Source: JALHST01 sp038316335
Lineage (GTDB): Bacteria > Bacteroidota > Bacteroidia > Flavobacteriales > Flavobacteriaceae
Length of the DNA: 6,900 nt
Direction of reading: 5' to 3'
Assembly (NCBI GenBank): GCA_038316335.1
Contig: JBBQAM010000098.1
Coordinates: 1 to 6,900 of the forward strand
Position 1 is the stretch's first letter, and each line of letters begins with the position of its first letter. The translations under genes were made by a program, and so were the position numbers. Positions 1 through 6,334 of this stretch are shown piece after piece. Under the pieces are notes generated by a model. It saw only the letters and a list, made by a program, of their open reading frames with translations. It was not told the origin of the DNA and searched no databases.

Positions 1-7
1 GCAAGAC

Positions 8-247
8 ATGAAAACCATCGCAACTTTAATCTTTGTTCTTTTTATCGGAGTAGCAGCACAGGCCCAAAACGCTTCCAAGGAAGTTAAGGTCGCCACCGTA
101 GAAATGGGTATCGTTACTTCTACCGATTACCAAGAGGTTAAGATGGAAACCAAGACGCAAGTTGCCCGTTTGTACAAAAGAGCAAATGCTACCGTAAAAA
201 AGGAACTTTCCTTTATGACAAAAAGAAATGCCGCTAAAATGGCCTAA
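8..247 (+). CDS. Small exported protein of unknown function (79 aa)
   Basis: I do not recognise a family. The protein opens with a clear Sec signal peptide: Lys2, a hydrophobic core at about residues 4-16, and an AQA motif at 17-19 that predicts cleavage before Gln20. The mature chain would be about 60 residues. It is rich in Lys, Thr and Val, has no cysteine and no further membrane segment, and its C-terminal half (KRANATVKKELSFMTKRN) is strongly basic. It is therefore probably periplasmic or secreted. The ATG at position 8 is preceded by only seven bases in the window, so its promoter cannot be judged. An earlier in-frame start is possible, but the signal peptide fits this one. The TAA stop directly abuts the stop codon of the convergent esterase gene. 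The signal peptide supports a real gene; its function is open. Confidence 0.75.
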   Translation: MKTIATLIFVLFIGVAAQAQNASKEVKVATVEMGIVTSTDYQEVKMETKTQVARLYKRANATVKKELSFMTKRNAAKMA

Positions 248-961
248 TCACTCGATAGCTTCCTTCTCCTTATTTAGAAGTACCTCTTCTAAAACGTCCC
301 ATACATTATTTGCCACGATTTTTTCCCCTTCAACAGTTGGGTGTATTCCATCATCCTGGTTCAGTTCGGGAATACCAGCCACATCCTTTAATAAAAACGG
401 AATAAGGTAGGTATCGTTTTTTTCTGCCAAGTCAGGATATATTTTCCGAAACTCCGTAGTATAGGCAATGCCCATATTGGGCGGAATCTGCATGCCTGCG
501 AGAATTATTCTTGTTTCCGGGTTTTTCGCGCTCACCGCATCGATGATTTCCTGTAGATTTTTACGGGTTTCCTCCAAGGGAATGCCACGAAGCCCATCGT
601 TCGCCCCTAATTCTAAGACAAATACATCGATTTTTTGATCAAGCACCCAATTCAACCGGTTTTTGCCGCCGGTCGTGGTTTCCCCACTGACCCCGGAATT
701 TATTACTGTAAAGGGTAATTTCAATGAGTCGATACGGTCTTGTACCAGGGCGGGAAACGCTTCTTGTATGTCAAGTCCATAACCGGCGGTTAGACTATTG
801 CCGAAAAATAAAATAACTTTTGTACCCGTCGCAGCGGCATCAACGTTCTCAATTTCCTTTAAGCCCGGTTCGGTGTTGGTCGACTCCTTGGTTTTCTTTT
901 CGCCGCAGGCCAAGATAAAGAGGAATCCTAAAAAATAACTAAACTTTAATATAGTATGCAT
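248..961 (-). CDS. tesA: GDSL/SGNH-family esterase lipoprotein (TesA/arylesterase type)
   Basis: A serine hydrolase of the SGNH superfamily. Relatives cleave esters or thioesters such as aryl esters, acyl-CoA and lysophospholipids in the periplasm. The four SGNH blocks are visible in order: block I GNSLTAGYG with nucleophile Ser56 (GNSL where many relatives have GDSL), block II SGVSGETTTGG with oxyanion Gly93, block III LGANDGLRG with Asn121, and block V DDGIHPT with Asp204 and His207. Residues 1-18 form a lipoprotein signal with lipobox ILAC, so Cys19 should be lipidated. A polar linker (about 20-45) leads to the catalytic domain, suggesting a membrane-tethered enzyme; E. coli TesA is a soluble periplasmic protein. 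At 237 aa the length suits the family plus this linker. The gene is divergent from the ABC pair at 1056-4297, as tesA is from ybbA-ybbP in E. coli. The family call is firm. The substrate is unknown, and the tesA symbol rests on the motifs plus neighbourhood. Confidence 0.93.
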   Translation of the reverse strand: MHTILKFSYFLGFLFILACGEKKTKESTNTEPGLKEIENVDAAATGTKVILFFGNSLTAGYGLDIQEAFPALVQDRIDSLKLPFTVINSGVSGETTTGGKNRLNWVLDQKIDVFVLELGANDGLRGIPLEETRKNLQEIIDAVSAKNPETRIILAGMQIPPNMGIAYTTEFRKIYPDLAEKNDTYLIPFLLKDVAGIPELNQDDGIHPTVEGEKIVANNVWDVLEEVLLNKEKEAIE

Positions 962-1055
962 GGAGTGAAGTTCTATAATTCGAAATCATTTGCTTATTTT
1001 GCCCTCTTTGGTCAATGAAAGGCTTGATTGTACCGAATGTTCCAAAAATTAATCA
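962..1055. promoter_or_regulatory. Divergent intergenic region between esterase and ABC operon
   Basis: These 94 A/T-rich bases separate the two divergent start codons and must hold, or lie close to, the promoters for both directions. No perfect TAnnTTTG box is present. The nearest plus-strand match is TATTTTG at 995-1001, one T short of the consensus. On the minus strand a loose TAATTTTTG (1051-1043) has one extra base between TA and TTTG. Neither start codon has a Shine-Dalgarno sequence, as is usual in Bacteroidota. The promoter role is inferred from the layout, and exact start sites cannot be assigned by eye. Confidence 0.4.
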
Positions 1056-1745
1056 ATGACAAAGATATTAAACGTAAACAATCTGGGGAAGTCCTATACG
1101 AGTGGTTCCAAAAAATTGACCGTACTGGAGGACATTTCCTTTGCAGTTGATACCGGGGCCACCTTTGCGATCGTGGGTCCTTCAGGCAGTGGTAAAACGA
1201 CGTTATTGGGTCTTTGCGCCGGTCTGGATGCGCCTGATATCGGAACGGTTTCCCTCTGTGGTATTGAGATCAACACGTTGGATGAAGATCAACGGGCCCA
1301 GCTCCGCAATCTGAAGGTCGGGTTCATCTTTCAAAACTTTCAATTGTTACCAACGCTGACCGCTTTAGAAAATGTCACGGTACCTTTGGAATTGCAAGGG
1401 GAAAAAAATGCCCGGAAAGTCGGACTTGAATTGTTGGAAAAGGTTGGCTTGGCAGATAGATCCCATCATTATCCCTCCCAACTTTCGGGTGGGGAGCAAC
1501 AGCGTGTGGCCTTGGCCCGCGCCTTTTCGAACAAACCGGCCATACTCTTTGCAGATGAGCCTACCGGCAATCTAGATGCCGAAACGGGCGAAAAAGTCAT
1601 CGAATTATTATTTGATTTAAACAAGGAGGCAGGTACCACCCTGATCATTGTGACCCACGATTACGATCTTGCGAGCCGAACGCAACGCATCCTTAAATTG
1701 CGGGGCGGGAAAATATTGTCAGATCAACTTATGAACACGCTGTGA
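1056..1745 (+). CDS. ybbA: ABC transporter ATP-binding protein, YbbA/LolD-MacB type
   Basis: The cytoplasmic ATPase subunit of a type VII (MacB/LolCDE/FtsEX-like) ABC system, which powers the permease encoded immediately downstream. All ABC motifs are intact: Walker A GPSGSGKTT (41-49), Q-loop Gln93 in FIFQNFQLLPTLTALENV, signature LSGGEQQRVALARA (143-156), Walker B ILFADEPT with catalytic Glu168, D-loop GNLD (171-174) and H-loop His201 in IVTHD. The 229-residue length is typical. The Q-loop surroundings and the short single-domain form place it in the LolD/MacB/YbbA group. The choice of YbbA among these rests on the large double-FtsX partner and the divergent TesA-like gene. The ATG at 1056 follows an A/T-rich leader without a Shine-Dalgarno sequence. 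The TGA stop overlaps the GTG start of the next gene by 4 bp, so the two are co-transcribed and probably translationally coupled. Confidence 0.95.
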   Translation: MTKILNVNNLGKSYTSGSKKLTVLEDISFAVDTGATFAIVGPSGSGKTTLLGLCAGLDAPDIGTVSLCGIEINTLDEDQRAQLRNLKVGFIFQNFQLLPTLTALENVTVPLELQGEKNARKVGLELLEKVGLADRSHHYPSQLSGGEQQRVALARAFSNKPAILFADEPTGNLDAETGEKVIELLFDLNKEAGTTLIIVTHDYDLASRTQRILKLRGGKILSDQLMNTL

Positions 1746-4297
1746 TAGATTTAAAGGAACCCCTTTACGGCGCCGGGACACGTTGGCTCTTTACCATGGC
1801 ATGGCGTGATGCACGGGCCAGTATAAAAAGGCTGCTGCTTTTTATGGCCTCCATTACCCTAGGCATTGCCGCGCTCGTGGCGATCCAATCGTTTGGGGAG
1901 AATCTAAAGGAAAATTTTAAACAGCAATCGAAAGAACTGATGGGGTCTGATTTTCTGATTGTATCGAACCATCCTCCAACGCCCAAAGTTCAAACTATCA
2001 TCGATTCATTGGGAGGTGCCGATGCCCAGGAAATTAATTTTCCTTCCATGGCCGCGTTCCCAAAAAGAGGTGCTACCAAATTGGTATTGGTGCGTGGCAT
2101 CAAAGGAGGTTTTCCTTTTTATGGGACCTTGGAAACAAACCCAGCTTCTGCTGCAAAAAACTATCAGTCTGAAGGTGGTGCTTTGGTTGATGCCACCTTA
2201 ATGTTACAATTTAATCTAAAACAAGGCGATTCGGTTAAAATAGGTCTTGTGACCCTACCTATTATCGGTTCGATATCCTCCGGTCCCGGAAGCACGGGCA
2301 TTTCGGCTTCTGTGGCACCACCGGTCTATATTCCTTATGAATTAATTGAAAAAACCGGCCTCATTCAAACCGGAAGCCGCATCGAATACAAAGATTATTT
2401 TGTAACAAATCCAGAGCCTGATTATATACTTCTAGCAAAAAAGCTAGATCCAATACTTGATGCTGAAAATGCCGATTTGGATACCCATGAGTCGACCGGG
2501 AGACAACTCGGCCGGCGCTACGACAATTTTGGAAAATTTCTCAACCTGGTGGCCTTTGTGGCCTTACTCTTGGGATGTGTTGGGGTGGCCAGTTCGGTGC
2601 ATATCTATATTAAAGAGAAATTAACGTCTATAGCCGTTTTGAAATGTTTGGGCGCCACTAGGAAACAGACCTTTTTGATCTACCTCCTTCAAATTGCAGG
2701 AATGGGCCTGATTGGAGGTATTCTTGGCACCCTGATTGGCTTGGGCCTACAACAGCTTTTCCCCCTGATTTTGCAGGACTTTTTACCGATTCAGTTAATA
2801 ACTTCCTTTGCGATCCGACCGTTGATAATCGGCCCATTATTAGGCTTAATTATGTCGGTACTATTTGCGTTGTCACCCTTATTAGGCACCTGGTACGTCT
2901 CTCCCTTGCAGGTGTTGCGCATACAGGAAGGGGTCTCGAAAAAGACCCGCAAGGCGAATCTTTTTATATTCACGATCATCCTTTGTTTTCTTTTGGTCTT
3001 TTCGTTCTGGCTTTTGAAGAATATTTGGTATGCAATGGGATTCGTGGCGGGCATTGTGGTCGTTTTTTCCATTCTTACGGGTATCGCTGTCCTATTTATG
3101 AGAATCATTAAAAAGTATTTCCCCACCTCCTGGGGATTTACGGCGCGACAAAGCCTGTTGAACCTCTATCGACCGAACAACCAGACCCTTGTTCTCCTTT
3201 TATCGATTGGCGTCGGCTCCTTTTTAATCAGTACACTCTATTTTACAAAAGATATCCTGTTGGCAAAAACCTCCTTGGAATCAAGTCAAGATACCCCCAA
3301 TCTCATTTTAATGGATGTTCAGACCAACCAAACCGATTCGGTAGCCCAAACGATTCGATCAAGTGGTCTGAAGGTGGTAGACAACATTCCTATCGTGACC
3401 ATGAGAATGCAAAGTATCAATGGCAGGTCGGTAAACGATATTCGTCAAGATACCTCAAGAACGGGCAATAAGTGGATCCTTAACCATGAATTCCGGGTTA
3501 CGTATCGCGACTCCCTTATTGATTCGGAGACCTTGGCATCCGGTACGTGGAATCCGCTATTCGAAAAAGGCGCTGCGATCCCCATATCACTCTCCGACAA
3601 TGTTGCCAGGGATGCACAGGTCGTTGAGGGCGACACCCTGGTCTTTAATATACAAGGCGTCCTTATGACTACGGTCGTGGCGAGCATTCGCATCGTTGAT
3701 TGGGGGCGTATGCAAATGAACTTCTCGGTTATTTTCCCTACCAAGGTTTTAGAAAACGCGCCACAATTCCATATTCTTACTACGAATGTCCCAAATGAAA
3801 AGAGCTCCGCTACACTTCAAAAGGTGCTTGTTCGTCAATTTCCGACCGTTTCAATAATCGATATACGCCAACTTCTTAAAATGGTCGAGGATATTCTGGA
3901 TAAGATTGCCTGGGTAATTAATTTTATGGCTTTTTTCAGTATTCTTACCGGCATTATCGTCTTATTCGGCTCGGTGAGAAATAGCAAATACCAACGGATC
4001 AAAGAGAGTGTATTACTTCGCACTTTGGGTGCCAAGGCCAAACAGATTTTAAGAATAAGTGCCCTTGAATATATTTACCTTGGTATTTTGGGCAGTGGTA
4101 TGGGACTCTTGCTTTCTTTGTTTGGGAGCCAATTGTTGGCCATATTCGTTTTTAAGACTGCTTTTTCGCCTTCCTGGATACCTTTTATCGTGTTCGTTCC
4201 CGGGATTACCCTTTTGGTGTTGGCCATCGGCCTGGCAAATAGCCGTAGTGTTCTCAATAGTCCACCTTTGGAAGTGCTTCGAAAGGAAGGCGGTTAA
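1742..4297 (+). CDS. ybbP: FtsX-family ABC permease, YbbP type (851 aa)
   Basis: The inner-membrane partner of the upstream ATPase. About ten hydrophobic helices can be read: 31-50, 266-288, 311-338, 352-380, 406-424, 430-453, 482-500, 722-744, 774-804 and 812-832. Two large periplasmic regions lie between them (about 51-265 and 501-721). This is the duplicated FtsX layout of YbbP and the LolC-like permeases. The two copies carry matching coupling segments, IKEKLTSIAVLKCLGATRKQ (289-308) and RIKESVLLRTLGAKAKQILR (752-771), and each FtsX domain ends with a related SPLQVLR / PPLEVLR motif (387-393 and 841-847). The GTG start overlaps the ybbA stop (GTGA, 1742-1745). An internal ATG at 1796 (Met19, just before AWRDARASIK) would give a shorter protein that still keeps helix 1. 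By analogy with MacB and LolCDE it would move or extract lipid-like or hydrophobic molecules, but the substrate of YbbAP systems is not established. Confidence 0.94.
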   Translation: MIDLKEPLYGAGTRWLFTMAWRDARASIKRLLLFMASITLGIAALVAIQSFGENLKENFKQQSKELMGSDFLIVSNHPPTPKVQTIIDSLGGADAQEINFPSMAAFPKRGATKLVLVRGIKGGFPFYGTLETNPASAAKNYQSEGGALVDATLMLQFNLKQGDSVKIGLVTLPIIGSISSGPGSTGISASVAPPVYIPYELIEKTGLIQTGSRIEYKDYFVTNPEPDYILLAKKLDPILDAENADLDTHESTGRQLGRRYDNFGKFLNLVAFVALLLGCVGVASSVHIYIKEKLTSIAVLKCLGATRKQTFLIYLLQIAGMGLIGGILGTLIGLGLQQLFPLILQDFLPIQLITSFAIRPLIIGPLLGLIMSVLFALSPLLGTWYVSPLQVLRIQEGVSKKTRKANLFIFTIILCFLLVFSFWLLKNIWYAMGFVAGIVVVFSILTGIAVLFMRIIKKYFPTSWGFTARQSLLNLYRPNNQTLVLLLSIGVGSFLISTLYFTKDILLAKTSLESSQDTPNLILMDVQTNQTDSVAQTIRSSGLKVVDNIPIVTMRMQSINGRSVNDIRQDTSRTGNKWILNHEFRVTYRDSLIDSETLASGTWNPLFEKGAAIPISLSDNVARDAQVVEGDTLVFNIQGVLMTTVVASIRIVDWGRMQMNFSVIFPTKVLENAPQFHILTTNVPNEKSSATLQKVLVRQFPTVSIIDIRQLLKMVEDILDKIAWVINFMAFFSILTGIIVLFGSVRNSKYQRIKESVLLRTLGAKAKQILRISALEYIYLGILGSGMGLLLSLFGSQLLAIFVFKTAFSPSWIPFIVFVPGITLLVLAIGLANSRSVLNSPPLEVLRKEGG

Positions 4298-4502
4298 TTC
4301 ACAGACAATCCGTATTGCCATTGCTACTGCATCTTAAAAAAAGGGGTCATCCCGATATTTCGACATGTTGGATCATCGTATCTTTGTCCGCATTTCATAA
4401 ACGTTGGATTGTTGCAGGCAAACGGTTATATGGTTGGGTACGAATCCGAAGAACAATTATTTCAATCAACTAGGATTTTTTAATAAGCATTTCGTCAAAT
4501 TT
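4298..4502. other. Intergenic leader between ybbP and the SDR-like gene
   Basis: These 205 bases contain no convincing gene; the only ATG-initiated frame I noted is an 11-codon one at 4365-4400. After the ybbP stop there is an A7 run followed by a weak GGG/CCC pairing (about 4343-4353), with no T tract, so no terminator can be called. The region holds the -7 promoter box listed separately. A TTG-initiated in-frame extension of the downstream gene from 4404 would cover half of it, but its 33 residues do not resemble conserved protein. Confidence 0.5.
4379..4386 (+). promoter_or_regulatory. Candidate Bacteroidota -7 promoter box for the SDR-like gene
   Basis: TATCTTTG is an exact match to the TAnnTTTG element used by the primary sigma factor in Bacteroidota. 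Transcription would begin a few bases downstream, near 4391-4395, giving a leader of roughly 110 nt before the ATG at 4503. The -33 position is weak: only TTTCG lies at about the right distance (4358-4362), and the TTG at 4368-4370 is too close. The element suggests the SDR-like gene has its own promoter, separate from ybbAP. Confidence 0.4.
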
Positions 4503-6047
4503 ATGGGTGAAAAGGAAGTTGAGCGGCCCATGGAAATTGCCGCTGAGGAAATCAACCGGTGCATTGCCGTATTAAAACATTTGGTTGAGAACACCGATGA
4601 AATATTCAACATTCCGAAAGAACAACGAACCGAATTGATCAAGGTTTCCGGGCAACTTTCGAGACCAAGTCGGGACGAGTTTTCACGCAGGAAAAAGGAT
4701 GCGAAAAAAGCCGAAAGACGAAAAATGGCCGCCAGGGACAAAAACGCCCGTAAGGAGACAGGGATTCGTAGTGCCCGGGAAGCAGTCATCTTTATCGCAC
4801 CGACTATGTTACCTTCCGGTAAATCGGTTCGGAACGAATCAATGCAATTGGCATCTCCCAGAAATTGCTATGTATGCAAGACCTTGTATACCCAACTACA
4901 TCATTTTTATGATACCATGTGCCCCGATTGCGGCGATTTCAACTATGCCAAGCGCTTTCAGACCACCGACCTTACGGGACAGGTCGCCGTCATAACGGGA
5001 TCCCGTTTGAAAATCGGATATCAAAGTACGCTCATCCTATTGCGCTCCGGGGCTACCGTTATCGCCACCACGCGTTTCCCGGTCGATGCTGCCCTGCGTT
5101 TTTCGAAGGAATCAGACTTTGCACGCTGGGAACATCGGCTGAAAATACATGGTTTGGATCTTCGCCACATTCCCAGCGTTGAATTATTTTGCCAGTATGT
5201 GGAGCGACACTATGATCGCCTTGATATCCTGATCAATAATGCGGCACAGACCGTGCGAAGGCCGGCCGGATTTTATCATCACCTCATGGCGAACGAAGAA
5301 ACACCCCTTAGCGAATTGCCACCTAATTTGGCTCAAATACTTCGGGACCATGCAGACTTTGTAGGCCAATTGACCACTTCGAAGCATTCCGTGAATGAAA
5401 ATATACCCGTGACCTGGCACGGTGCCGAGCCTGGGGTAGGCTTGCGTGCTTCGGCTCGTTTGTCCCAAATTCCTTATAGTTTTGACAAATCATTGCGCGC
5501 CGAGGAAGTATTTCCTGAAGGAAAATTAGATGCCGATTTGCAACAAGTCGATCTACGTAAGACCAATAGTTGGCGACTTAAGTTAGGCGAAATTGAAACA
5601 ACCGAAATGATCGAAGTACAATTGGTCAATTCAATTGCACCTTTTGTTCTGAGCAATCGACTCACTGAATTGATGAAAAAGGATGCTACGGGCAGGAAGC
5701 ATATTGTAAATGTTTCGGCTATGGAAGGAAAGTTTCATCGGTTCTTTAAGGAAGACCGACACCCACACACCAATATGGCCAAAGCGGCACTGAATATGTT
5801 GACCCATACAGCTGCTGGAAGTTTGGCAGCATGTGGAATTTACATCAATGCCGTTGATACGGGATGGGTTACTGATGAAGATCCCGCTGAACTGGCACTG
5901 CGAAAAATCGAATTGCACGATTTTCAACCTCCTTTAGACATCGTCGACGGTGCGGCCCGGGTACTTGATCCCTTGATCGATGGCATAAACACCGGAAAAC
6001 ATTGGAGTGGCAAATTCTTGAAGGATTATCGGCCCATCGATTGGTAA
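4503..6047 (+). CDS. Atypical SDR-superfamily protein with N-terminal zinc-ribbon-like motif (514 aa)
   Basis: A short-chain dehydrogenase/reductase-like protein with an unusual build (numbering from ATG 4503). Residues 1-50 look helical. Residues 54-91 are strongly basic and probably coiled (RRKKDAKKAERRK). A zinc-ribbon-like motif follows: CYVC (Cys122, Cys125) and CPDC (Cys140, Cys143). The Rossmann domain starts at about 156 with TGQVAVITGSRLKIG. Its nucleotide motif is TGSRLKIG (165-172), with Lys where the second Gly of TGxxxGIG is usual. Asp219 (LDLRH) and NNAAQT (from Asn245) match later SDR landmarks. About 100 extra residues (roughly 250-362) precede VNSIAPF, whose Asn376 fits the catalytic Asn. 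Ser405 and Lys427 are present, but the YxxxK tyrosine is Thr423 (TNMAK), and no Tyr lies between Ser405 and Lys427. Typical SDRs are about 250 aa. ATG 4503 was preferred to TTG 4404; ATG 4530 is an alternative. The fold is clear. The reaction, if any, and the substrate are unknown. Confidence 0.85.
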   Translation: MGEKEVERPMEIAAEEINRCIAVLKHLVENTDEIFNIPKEQRTELIKVSGQLSRPSRDEFSRRKKDAKKAERRKMAARDKNARKETGIRSAREAVIFIAPTMLPSGKSVRNESMQLASPRNCYVCKTLYTQLHHFYDTMCPDCGDFNYAKRFQTTDLTGQVAVITGSRLKIGYQSTLILLRSGATVIATTRFPVDAALRFSKESDFARWEHRLKIHGLDLRHIPSVELFCQYVERHYDRLDILINNAAQTVRRPAGFYHHLMANEETPLSELPPNLAQILRDHADFVGQLTTSKHSVNENIPVTWHGAEPGVGLRASARLSQIPYSFDKSLRAEEVFPEGKLDADLQQVDLRKTNSWRLKLGEIETTEMIEVQLVNSIAPFVLSNRLTELMKKDATGRKHIVNVSAMEGKFHRFFKEDRHPHTNMAKAALNMLTHTAAGSLAACGIYINAVDTGWVTDEDPAELALRKIELHDFQPPLDIVDGAARVLDPLIDGINTGKHWSGKFLKDYRPIDW

Positions 6048-6067
6048 ATCGCTGGATCACCTACGCC

Positions 6068-6183
6068 CTGTGCCACTTTGAAGCACAGCAGTATCTAGGA
6101 GACGATTGTGATGAAATTGGGTAGGAGTAGTGTTCTCGACACGGCCTGTACGAACTTCAAAGTATTTCATCAGTTCCTTTTTT
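6068..6183 (+). promoter_or_regulatory. Possible structured RNA or 3'-UTR element
   Basis: CTGTGC (6068-6073) and GCACAG (6083-6088) form a perfect 6-bp hairpin with a 9-nt loop, 20 bases after the SDR-like stop codon. The loop segment ACTTTGAA, extended by G6083, is complementary over 9 nt to CTTCAAAGT (6155-6163). Directly adjoining that strand, ATTTCATCA (6164-6172) is complementary to TGATGAAAT (6109-6117). The two 9-bp pairings cross, so they would form a pseudoknot or be mutually exclusive. GTGTT/GACAC (6130-6142) can make a small internal hairpin. A T6 run at 6178-6183 follows five bases later and could act as a termination tract. The pairings are real in the sequence. That they form RNA structure, and whether the unit is a terminator region, a small RNA or a regulatory leader, is inference. 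Confidence 0.3.
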
Positions 6184-6209
6184 CAATGTTGTTGTGATTT
6201 TTTGATGAT

Positions 6210-6240
6210 CCTACTGTTTCAGGGAGCATGATCTAGTAGG
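6210..6240 (+). repeat. Imperfect inverted repeat (hairpin)
   Basis: CCTACT (6210-6215) pairs with AGTAGG (6235-6240). Inside it TCA (6219-6221) pairs with TGA (6229-6231), separated from the outer stem by a symmetric 3x3 internal loop. No T tract follows, so it is not a typical intrinsic terminator. It lies about 95 bases before the antiporter start and could be a protein-binding site or part of its leader. Confidence 0.35.
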
Positions 6241-6291
6241 GCTATTTTGATGGGGCGGGATTTATAATGAAAAGCAGGGAATGCATTGCGA

Positions 6292-6324
6292 TTTTTTGCA
6301 TTTTTGCAGGGCGGCCTAATTTCG
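6292..6324 (+). promoter_or_regulatory. Weak candidate promoter for the antiporter gene
   Basis: TTTTTTG (6292-6298) is followed after 18 bases by TAATTTCG (6317-6324), one mismatch from TAnnTTTG. The spacing suits a -33/-7 pair, but transcription would start only a few bases before the ATG at 6335 and give an almost leaderless message. Transcription from further upstream is equally possible. Confidence 0.22.
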
Positions 6325-6334
6325 CATACTGACT

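Larger units (their letters stand above)
6048..6334. other. Noncoding region between SDR-like gene and antiporter
   Basis: These 287 bases hold no open frame with protein-like character on either strand. They contain several complementary segments (6060-6183), an imperfect hairpin (6210-6240), a T-rich near-duplication (ATTTTTTGC/ATTTTTGC at 6291-6307) and a possible weak promoter next to the antiporter start. No tRNA or known riboswitch was recognised. Confidence 0.6.

Noticed and set aside
3445..3744. 99-codon minus-strand ORF inside the permease gene
   Set aside because: It is antisense to a well-supported coding region and shows no recognisable motif, as do the other overlapping frames within ybbAP and the SDR-like gene.
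4337..4360. Possible intrinsic terminator after ybbP
   Set aside because: Only a 3-bp GGG/CCC pairing is present, with an A run before it and no T tract after it.
4365..4400. 11-codon ORF (MLDHRIFVRIS) upstream of the SDR-like gene
   Set aside because: It overlaps the -7 promoter box and is short enough to arise by chance.
4404..4502. TTG-initiated N-terminal extension of the SDR-like protein
   Set aside because: The 33 extra residues look like translated leader, use a rare start codon and begin right after a promoter box. ATG 4503 is simpler.
5631..5927. 98-codon minus-strand ORF inside the SDR-like gene
   Set aside because: It lies opposite conserved SDR motifs, has no family resemblance and has a biased composition typical of antisense shadows.
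6068..6088. Simple intrinsic terminator of the SDR-like gene
   Set aside because: The 6-bp hairpin is not followed by a T run; the T6 tract lies 90 bases further on, so it is described as a possible structured element.
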